Shown: positions 57,998 through 64,000 of the stretch, in pieces
How the letters are laid out: each line of letters starts with the position of its first letter
Position numbering within the stretch: the stretch's first letter is position 1
Assembly (NCBI GenBank): GCA_937975235.1
Contig: CALJUZ010000131.1
Span: 28,143 to 92,142, forward strand
Length of the DNA: 64,000 nucleotides
Direction of reading: 5' to 3'
From: CALJUZ01 sp003387805
GTDB taxonomy: Bacteria; Bacillota; Limnochordia; Limnochordales; ZCTH02-B6
Program-made: the position numbers and the translations under genes
The notes under the pieces: generated by a model
What the model was told of the DNA's origin: nothing
Databases searched by the model: none
What the model saw: only the letters and a program-made list of their open reading frames with translations

Positions 57998-59407
57998 ATG
58001 ATCGAGCAGTTGACACCCCTGTGGTCCGAGGCGGTCCGAAAACTCGTCAGAGATTCCAATGACGACAGTCTCGCCGCGTGGATGAAGGAAGCGCGGCCCG
58101 TCTCCGTCGACGACGACTGCCTCATCGTCCAAGTGCCGAACAAATTTACCCGCGACTGGGTGAGCATGCGCTACGGCGCGGCCCTCCGCAGCACGCTGGA
58201 ACAGTTGTCCGGGCGTATGCGAGACGTCCGCTTCGTGCTGCCCGACGCGGCCCCGGTTCCGGCCCCGCGAGAGGCGTCTCCCGCGGGCGCGCCCGCGGCG
58301 CCTTCACCCGCCGTGCCGGCGCCACAGGCCCCAAACCCGGCCGCCGCGCGGGCCGCCGCGGTGCTGAACGATCCGCAGCCGCTGGTGCTGAACCCCCGGT
58401 ATACGTTCGAGACGTTCGTCGTGGGGCCCAGCAACCGCTTCGCCCACGCGGCGTGCCTGGCGGTGGCGGAAGCGCCGGCGGAGGCGTACAACCCGCTGTT
58501 CATCTACGGCGGCGTGGGCCTGGGCAAGACCCACCTGATGCAGGCCATCGCGCACCACAGCCTGGTCAACTATCCCATGCGGCGCATCGTGTACGTCTCT
58601 TCCGAGACGTTTACCAACGAGCTCATCAACGCGCTGCAGCACAAGGCCATGCCGGCGTTCCGGGCCAAGTACCGGTCGGTGGACATTTTGCTCATCGACG
58701 ACATTCAGTTCATCGCCGGGAAGGAAAGCACCCAGGAGGAATTTTTCCATACATTTAATGCGCTGTTCGAAGTGAACAAACAGATCGTCATCTCCAGCGA
58801 CCGGCCGCCGCGGGAGATCCCGCACCTGGAGGAGCGGCTGCGTTCCCGCTTTGAATGGGGCCTGGCCGCGGACATTCAGGCGCCCGACTTCGAGACCCGT
58901 ACTGCAATTATTCGGAAAAAAGCCGCCGACGAAGGTCTGCAGGTGTCGCAGGACGTTTTGACCTACATCGCCGAGCAGGCCCGCTCCAACATCCGGGAGC
59001 TGGAAGGGGCGCTGACCCGGGTGGTGGCCTACGCCCGCACCGTCGGATCGCCGCTGACGGTGGAGCTGGCCGCGGAGGCGCTGAAAGACTTCATCGCCGC
59101 GCAGCGGCCGCAGCCGGTGTCCATCGCCAAAATCCAGGACTGCGTGGCCCGCTATTTCGGCCTGCGTCCGGCGGATCTCATCTCGCGCTCCCGCTCGCGC
59201 AACATCGCGTTTCCGCGGCAGATCGCCATGTACTTGGCCCGCACCATGACCGACTTGTCGCTGCCGGCCATCGGCGAGGAATTCGGCGGCCGCGACCACA
59301 CCACCGTGCTGCACGGGTACGAAAAGGTGCGGGAGCAGATGGCGGCCGACCGCGCGTTGGCGGCCACGGTGGAGGAGCTCAAGCAGCTCATCTCGAACAG
59401 TGGATAG
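57998..59407 (+). CDS. dnaA: Chromosomal replication initiator DnaA
   Basis: The 469-residue initiator has domain I (1-85, LWSEAVRKLV), an Ala/Pro-rich linker (86-125), the AAA+ core with YGGVGLGKTHLMQA and LLIDDIQFIAGKE, and a DNA-binding domain with the signature GGRDHTTVLHGYEKV. ATG 57998 best aligns with other DnaA starts but has no close ribosome-binding site; a GTG at 57983 is 22 bases from AAGGAGG. DnaA boxes upstream suggest autoregulation. Confidence 0.96.
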   Translation: MIEQLTPLWSEAVRKLVRDSNDDSLAAWMKEARPVSVDDDCLIVQVPNKFTRDWVSMRYGAALRSTLEQLSGRMRDVRFVLPDAAPVPAPREASPAGAPAAPSPAVPAPQAPNPAAARAAAVLNDPQPLVLNPRYTFETFVVGPSNRFAHAACLAVAEAPAEAYNPLFIYGGVGLGKTHLMQAIAHHSLVNYPMRRIVYVSSETFTNELINALQHKAMPAFRAKYRSVDILLIDDIQFIAGKESTQEEFFHTFNALFEVNKQIVISSDRPPREIPHLEERLRSRFEWGLAADIQAPDFETRTAIIRKKAADEGLQVSQDVLTYIAEQARSNIRELEGALTRVVAYARTVGSPLTVELAAEALKDFIAAQRPQPVSIAKIQDCVARYFGLRPADLISRSRSRNIAFPRQIAMYLARTMTDLSLPAIGEEFGGRDHTTVLHGYEKVREQMAADRALAATVEELKQLISNSG

Positions 59408-59645
59408 GGCTGTGCATTTCCTGGGCACAGTCTTGGGAAGGCCCGTGCACGGCGCGGGACAAGACGGGCCCGCGGGGGACAATGTGGACAGCGCGCGCGG
59501 GCGGCTCCACACGTTGTCCCCACCGCGAAAGGGCGCAGTGGCGGGCTTTGCGCGGGATATCCCCGCCATGCACACCGCCTACTGATACGACGACGACCAA
59601 CAAAATCCGATTAATTTCTTAGAAGTTCTAAGGAGTGCGTGGGCG
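59408..59645. other. dnaA-dnaN intergenic region with weak DnaA boxes and AT-rich segment
   Basis: It holds TGTGGACAG (59483-59491) and TTGTCCCCA (59514-59522), each seven of nine to a DnaA box and facing each other, then an AT-rich segment (59599-59630) unusual for this genome. This fits the second half of a bipartite origin with the unwinding element, as in B. subtilis. Confidence 0.5.
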
Positions 59646-60755
59646 ATGCGTTTTGCGTGCAACCGTGAGCAGCTGGCCGAAGCCATCAGCACCGTGGAGC
59701 GGGCCGTCCCCAGCCGGGACGTGGACGACCACCTGAAAGGCATTTTGCTGGAGGCCTTCGAAGACCGCCTGCAGCTGACGGCCTTCGATCTCCACCTGGG
59801 CATCGAATGCTCCACGCCCGCGGAGGTGGAGCGGCAGGGGGCGGTCATGGTGGACGCCCGGCTGTTCAGCCAGCTCACGCGCAAGCTGCCCTCGGACAAA
59901 GTGGAGTTTTCCCGGGATCCGGGCGCGGGCGCGGCCACGGTGCGCTCGGGCCGGGCCGAGTTCACCATCAACGTGCGCGACGCGGGCGATTTCCCGGAGC
60001 TGCCCGCGCCTTCCGGCGACGTCACGTGGCGCATCGGCGCGGCGGAGCTCAAAGACATGATCCGTCAGACGGCCTTTGCGGCCGCGGTGGACGATCACCG
60101 CTCGTACCTCAACGGCGTGCTGTTCGAGGTGGAGGAGGACCGCCTCAACCTGGTGGCCACCGACTCGACGCGGCTGGCCTTCCGGCAGGGGAAGCTGGCC
60201 CAGCCGTCGCCGCAGACGCGGCGGGCGGTGGTGCCGGCCCGGGCCGCGCAGGAGCTGGCCCGCATCATCCCCGCGGACGCGGAAGGCGACGTGGAGATGC
60301 TGCTGACGGACCGGCAAATTTCCTTCCGCTTTGAAAACGTGCGCCTCGTCTCGCGCCTTTTGGAAGGCGAATTCCCCAACTACCGCCAGGTGCTGCCGCG
60401 CGAGCAGCCCATTTCCATCGTCGTGCCCCGGGCCCAGCTGGCGGCGGCGGTGGAGCGGGCGTCGGTCCTGTCCCGGACGGGCCCGGCCATCGTGGTGGCC
60501 GACGTGCGGGGCGGCACGCTGACGCTGACGGCCCGGGAAACCGACGTGGGCCAGTCCCAGGAGGAGCTGGACGTGGTCCAGGAAGGCCAGGACGGGGCCA
60601 ATTCGTACCAGGCGCGCTTCATCCTGGACGTGCTGCGCGCGTACGACGACGACCAGCTGCGCATCACCTTCGACGAGCGCGACGTGCCGGCCACGTTCAA
60701 GCCGGTGGACGGGGATGACCGCTTCTGCATCATCATGCCGGTGCGCCTGGGGTGA
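59646..60755 (+). CDS. dnaN: DNA polymerase III subunit beta (sliding clamp)
   Basis: The 369-residue protein has the three clamp domains: FACNREQLAEAISTVERAV at the start, DDHRSYLNGVLFEVEEDRL in the middle and a C-terminal end FCIIMPVRLG. It dimerises around DNA to tether polymerases. AAGGAG is ten bases before the ATG. It overlaps recF by four bases (GTGA). Confidence 0.97.
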   Translation: MRFACNREQLAEAISTVERAVPSRDVDDHLKGILLEAFEDRLQLTAFDLHLGIECSTPAEVERQGAVMVDARLFSQLTRKLPSDKVEFSRDPGAGAATVRSGRAEFTINVRDAGDFPELPAPSGDVTWRIGAAELKDMIRQTAFAAAVDDHRSYLNGVLFEVEEDRLNLVATDSTRLAFRQGKLAQPSPQTRRAVVPARAAQELARIIPADAEGDVEMLLTDRQISFRFENVRLVSRLLEGEFPNYRQVLPREQPISIVVPRAQLAAAVERASVLSRTGPAIVVADVRGGTLTLTARETDVGQSQEELDVVQEGQDGANSYQARFILDVLRAYDDDQLRITFDERDVPATFKPVDGDDRFCIIMPVRLG

Positions 60756-61900
60756 CGGCGCCGCAGACCATCATCCAGCGCCTCATTTTGCACGACTTCC
60801 GCAACTACCGCCACGTCGACCTGGAGCCGTCGCCCGCGGTCAACGTGCTTTTGGGGCGCAACGCCCAGGGCAAAACGAACCTGCTGGAGAGCGTGCTGTT
60901 CCTCGGCCTCGGCAAGTCGCCCCGCACCGGGCGCGACGGCGAGCTGGTGCGGTGGGGCTGCCGGGTCGCGTCCGCCGCGGCGCTGGTGAAAAAGCGGGAC
61001 AGCACCGGCAAGCTGCAGATCGTCGTCTCCGTCGACGCGCCCAAGCGCATTACGTGGAACGACGGCCCGCTGCGGCCGCGGGACGCGTTGGGCCTTCTGA
61101 CTACCGTCAGCTTTTTCCCCGATGATTTGTATTTGGTGAAAGGCGGACCCGCGCAGCGCCGGCGCCTTTTGGACGTGCTGCTGAGCCAGGCCGACGCGAA
61201 ATACGCGCGGCATTTGATTCGCTATCACCGCATCCTGCGCCATCGCAACGTGCAGCTGAAGGCGCTGCAGGGGAGAAGCCGGGGCGGCGAGCTGCTGGAA
61301 GTCTGGAACCAGCAGCTGCTGGAGGAAGCGGTGCCCGTCATGGTGGCCCGGGCCCGGGCCGTCCACCGCCTGGCGGAGGCGGCCGGGCGGGTGCACGGCG
61401 CCATGACCGAAGGCCGCGAGCGGCTGCAGCTGGTGTACAAGCCCTTCTTCGCCGGGGACGAGGAGCAGGAGCCCGATGCCGCCTGGCAGGATCCCGGCGC
61501 GGTGGCGGCTCTGTTTCGCGCCGCGCTGGAGCGGCTGGAGCGGGACGAGCTGCGCCGGGGCGTTTCCTTGGCCGGCCCGCAGCGGGACGACGTGCGCTTC
61601 ATCATCGACGGCGCCGACGCCCGCACGTACGCGTCGCAAGGGCAGCAGCGCACCGCCGTGCTGGCGGTGAAGCTGGCCGAGCTGGACTTTTTGCAGGCCG
61701 AGACGGGGGAGCACCCCGTGCTGCTGCTGGACGACGTGCTGTCGGAGCTGGACCCGGTGCGGCGGGGGTTTTTGCTGGAGACGGTGGCCGATCACGTGCA
61801 GACGTTCATCACGACGGCCAACCCGGAGCCTTTGTCCGAGCGGTTGATGAAGGCCGCGCGCGTTTTTCGCGTGCACCAGGGAACGGTCACGCCCGCCTGA
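60752..61900 (+). CDS. recF: DNA replication and repair protein RecF
   Basis: This SMC-like ATPase helps load RecA at gaps. The 382-residue protein has LILHDFRNYRHVDLEPS, Walker A LLGRNAQGKTNLLES, signature SQGQQRTAVLAVKLAEL and Walker B VLLLDDVLSELD. GTG start overlaps the dnaN stop. The small yaaA-type S4 gene that often separates dnaN and recF is absent. Confidence 0.96.
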   Translation: MTAPQTIIQRLILHDFRNYRHVDLEPSPAVNVLLGRNAQGKTNLLESVLFLGLGKSPRTGRDGELVRWGCRVASAAALVKKRDSTGKLQIVVSVDAPKRITWNDGPLRPRDALGLLTTVSFFPDDLYLVKGGPAQRRRLLDVLLSQADAKYARHLIRYHRILRHRNVQLKALQGRSRGGELLEVWNQQLLEEAVPVMVARARAVHRLAEAAGRVHGAMTEGRERLQLVYKPFFAGDEEQEPDAAWQDPGAVAALFRAALERLERDELRRGVSLAGPQRDDVRFIIDGADARTYASQGQQRTAVLAVKLAELDFLQAETGEHPVLLLDDVLSELDPVRRGFLLETVADHVQTFITTANPEPLSERLMKAARVFRVHQGTVTPA

Positions 61901-61903
61901 ATT

Positions 61904-61917
61904 ATTTCCCGGGAAAA
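61904..61917. promoter_or_regulatory. Candidate Noc-binding site between recF and gyrB
   Basis: ATTTCCCGGGAAAA differs only at the last base from the B. subtilis Noc-binding consensus ATTTCCCGGGAAAT and holds a perfect 12-bp palindrome (61905-61916). A second inverted repeat TCGCGG...CCGCGA lies at 61919-61938. Confidence 0.6.
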
Positions 61918-61983
61918 GTCGCGGAACGCGTACCGCGAAATGGGTGAAATGCGCGTCGCAACCGCCTTTGCGGGTTTTTGATG

Positions 61984-61992
61984 TGCTATAAT
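61984..61992 (+). promoter_or_regulatory. Extended -10 promoter of gyrB
   Basis: TGC followed by TATAAT (61987-61992) forms an extended -10; no good -35 is present. Start near 61999 leaves a ~32-nt leader with GGAGG nine bases before the TTG start. Confidence 0.7.
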
Positions 61993-62030
61993 AGCGAAGG
62001 ATCGCTGCACTGAAACGGAGGTTCCCGCTT

Positions 62031-64000
62031 TTGGAGAAAGAGCGAACGCAGCAAGCCTACGGGGCCGAACAAATCCAGGTGCTGGAAGGCCTCGAAGCGG
62101 TGCGCCGCCGCCCGGGCATGTACATCGGCAGCACCAGCGAGCGCGGCCTTCATCACCTGGTCAACGAAGTGGTGGACAACAGCATCGATGAGGCCATGGC
62201 CGGCTGGGCCGACCGGGTGGACGTGGTCATCCACCGGGACGGCTCGGTGTCGGTGACGGACAACGGCCGCGGCATTCCGGTGGACATTCAGCCGCAGACG
62301 GGCCGGCCGGCGGTGGAGACGGTGCTCACGGTGCTGCACGCCGGCGGCAAGTTCAGCGACGACGGCGGCTACAAAGTGTCCGGCGGTTTGCACGGCGTGG
62401 GCGTGGCGGTGGTCAACGCCTTGTCCGAATGGCTGGAAGTCGAAGTCCGCCGCGACGGGCACGTTTTCACGCAGCGGTTTGCGCGCGGCGTGCCGTTGGG
62501 CGATCTGCAAAAAGGCGATCCGACCGACACGACGGGAACCCGTGTCACGTTTAAGCCCGATGCGCAGATTTTCGAGACGGTGGAGTTCAACGCGGACACC
62601 ATCGTGCACCGCCTGCGGGAGCTGGCGTTCTTGAACAAAGGCGTCCTGCTGACGCTCAAAGACGAGCGCGACGGGCGCTGCGAGGAGTTCAAGTACGACG
62701 GCGGCATCATGTCGTACGTCGAGCATTTGAACCGAAACAGCGAGAAGCTCCACGACGAAATCGTCTACATCGAGCGCGAAGTCGGCGGCACGCTGGTGGA
62801 GGTCGCGCTGCAGTACAACACCGGGTACCAGGAGCGGATATTGTCCTTCGCCAACAACATCAACACCCACGAGGGAGGCACCCATCTCAGCGGGTTCCGC
62901 TCCGCGCTGACCCGCACCATCAACGAGTACGCCCGCAAGCAAAACCTCCTGAAAGACAACGAGGAAAACCTGTCGGGCGACGACGTGCGGGAAGGATGCA
63001 CCGCGGTCATCAGCGTCAAGGTGCGGGATCCTCAGTTTGAGGGCCAGACCAAGACGAAGCTGGGCAACTCCGAGGTGCGCGGCGCGGTGGAGTCGGCCTT
63101 CGGCGAAGGGCTGGCCACGTTCCTGGAGGAAAATCCCCGGGTGGCGCGGCGCATCGTTGAGAAGGCGCTGCAGGCGGCCCGGGCCCGGGAGGCGGCCCGC
63201 AAAGCGCGGGATTTGACCCGGCGCAAGAACGCGCTGGAAGACTCGACGCTGCCCGGCAAGCTGGCCGACTGCACCCTGACGGATCCGGAACAGTGCGAGC
63301 TGTTCCTGGTGGAGGGCGACTCGGCCGGCGGCACCGCCAAGCAGGGCCGCGACCGCCGCTTTCAGGCCATCATGCCGCTGCGGGGCAAGATCTTGAACGT
63401 GGAGAAGGCGCGCCTGGACAAAATTTTGGCCAACAACGAAATCCGCGCCATGATCTCGGCCCTGGGCACCGGCGTGGGCGAGGATTTTGATCTGGAGAAG
63501 CGGCGCTACGGCAAGATCATCATCATGTCGGTGGACGGCGACGAGCTGGCCTTCGTGCGGGACGAAACGGGCATGGTGCGCAGCGTCAAGATCGGCGATT
63601 TCATCGACGCGTGCCTGGACGGCGGCCTCGATTTCCGCCGCTTCGAGGTGCTCTGCTTCGGCCTGGAAGACCATCACGTCGCGTTCCGGCCTATCAAACA
63701 AGTCATCCGCCATCCGCTGGAGGAGAAGCTGTACGAGATCACCACGGCGTGTGGCCGCACCGTGCGGGTGACGTCGTCCCACAGCGTGTTCGTCTGGGAG
63801 AACGGCGAGAAGCGGCTGAAGCGGGGCGATGAAGTCCGCCCGGGCGACTTGGTGCTGGCGCCGCGGCGGCTGCCTTTCGGCGCGGCCGCGGGGCGGGGGC
63901 CCGAGATGCGCTTCAGCCCCATGCCCACCGGCCGGGCCGCGGTGACCCGGGTGCGCCGGGAGCCGGCGCTGCCGGCCCGCGGCGGCGGTGCCGGCGGGGC
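62031..64000 (+). CDS. gyrB: DNA gyrase subunit B, interrupted by an intein (3' end outside window)
   Basis: GyrB supplies the ATPase and TOPRIM parts of gyrase. N-terminal GHKL ATPase: VVDNSIDEAMAG, VTDNGRGIPVD, LHAGGKFSDDGGYKVSGGLH; transducer domain to about 390; TOPRIM start with LFLVEGDSAGGTAKQGRDR. TTG 62031 has GGAGG nine bases upstream. At residue 499 the normal GKIIIM-TDADVDGAH run breaks off after GKIIIM and an intein begins, so the metal-binding DADVDG must lie beyond it, outside the window. No stop codon occurs in 656 codons. Confidence 0.95.
   Translation, partial: MEKERTQQAYGAEQIQVLEGLEAVRRRPGMYIGSTSERGLHHLVNEVVDNSIDEAMAGWADRVDVVIHRDGSVSVTDNGRGIPVDIQPQTGRPAVETVLTVLHAGGKFSDDGGYKVSGGLHGVGVAVVNALSEWLEVEVRRDGHVFTQRFARGVPLGDLQKGDPTDTTGTRVTFKPDAQIFETVEFNADTIVHRLRELAFLNKGVLLTLKDERDGRCEEFKYDGGIMSYVEHLNRNSEKLHDEIVYIEREVGGTLVEVALQYNTGYQERILSFANNINTHEGGTHLSGFRSALTRTINEYARKQNLLKDNEENLSGDDVREGCTAVISVKVRDPQFEGQTKTKLGNSEVRGAVESAFGEGLATFLEENPRVARRIVEKALQAARAREAARKARDLTRRKNALEDSTLPGKLADCTLTDPEQCELFLVEGDSAGGTAKQGRDRRFQAIMPLRGKILNVEKARLDKILANNEIRAMISALGTGVGEDFDLEKRRYGKIIIMSVDGDELAFVRDETGMVRSVKIGDFIDACLDGGLDFRRFEVLCFGLEDHHVAFRPIKQVIRHPLEEKLYEITTACGRTVRVTSSHSVFVWENGEKRLKRGDEVRPGDLVLAPRRLPFGAAAGRGPEMRFSPMPTGRAAVTRVRREPALPARGGGAGG
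63528..64000 (+). mobile_element. Intein in GyrB, N-terminal part
   Basis: From Ser500 of the precursor the sequence is no longer GyrB but a Hint-type intein. Block A is SVDGDELAFVRDETG with Ser1 as nucleophile, followed by VKIGDFID. Block B is RVTSSHSVFVWENG with the conserved Thr-x-x-His. Then comes KRLKRGDEVRPGDLVLAPRRLP, typical of the Hint beta-fold. At least 157 residues lie in the window; the homing-endonuclease part (if any), blocks F/G and the C-terminal Asn are beyond its end. Confidence 0.88.

Noticed and set aside
61940..61980. Terminator after recF
   Set aside because: The stem is only five base pairs with an imperfect T-run, and it may simply be part of the gyrB upstream region.

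Overview
The window is the replication-origin region of a high-G+C, spore-forming bacterium of the Bacillota (Firmicutes). Three things point there. Gene order closely follows Bacillus subtilis on both sides of dnaA. Sporulation-lineage genes are spread through it (spoVT, ytaF, a SipL-like SPOCS/LysM gene, yabE, yyaC, jag, noc, parA/parB). Coding sequence is strongly GC-biased with many GTG and TTG starts. Lineages such as Symbiobacterium, Thermaerobacter or Limnochordia would fit, but the sequence alone does not let me choose. No insertion sequence, prophage or CRISPR array was seen. Nearly all genes lie on the strand leading away from the origin: minus to the left of dnaA, plus to the right.

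Left part (1-24 kb): mazG (3' end), spoVT, mfd, pth, rplY, prs, glmU, ytaF, a tRNA-Gln with its own consensus promoter and terminator, purR, a MobA-like nucleotidyltransferase, ispE and a D,D-carboxypeptidase. An envelope and sporulation block follows: L,D-transpeptidase, LacD-like aldolase, SipL-like protein, a peptidoglycan-binding/GH18-like protein, a chymotrypsin-fold protease and an HTH regulator. Then come veg with tandem promoters, ykuK, rsmA and yabE.

Middle (24-49 kb): dnaB, a DnaD-domain gene, ddl, an aminotransferase, aroE, rplI, yybS, a MazG-like gene, rpsR, ssb, rpsF, a DUF951 gene, rpsD, a large membrane phosphatase-like protein, a cysteine-rich DUF3795 protein, pheA, a 0.7-kb non-coding stretch full of palindromic and tandem repeats, the glycine cleavage operon gcvT-gcvH-gcvPA-gcvPB, an aldehyde dehydrogenase, a possible micro-gene behind a long hairpin, sucC-sucD, a TPR membrane protein and yyaC.

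Origin-proximal part (49-64 kb): bactofilin, an M23 peptidase, a PilZN-MinD fusion ATPase, parB (with a parS palindrome in its last codons), parA, noc, rsmG, jag, yidC, yidD, rnpA, rpmH, the DnaA-box region, then dnaA, dnaN, recF and gyrB. gyrB runs off the window and is interrupted by an intein just before the metal-binding DxD motif of its TOPRIM domain. Two near-perfect matches to the B. subtilis Noc-binding sequence were found, one beside the gyrB promoter and one upstream of yyaC. Together these genes cover replication initiation, segregation, nucleoid occlusion, cell-wall growth, translation and the start of sporulation.

Several expected neighbours are missing from their usual places: mnmE/mnmG between jag and rsmG, and spoVG/ridA between purR and glmU.
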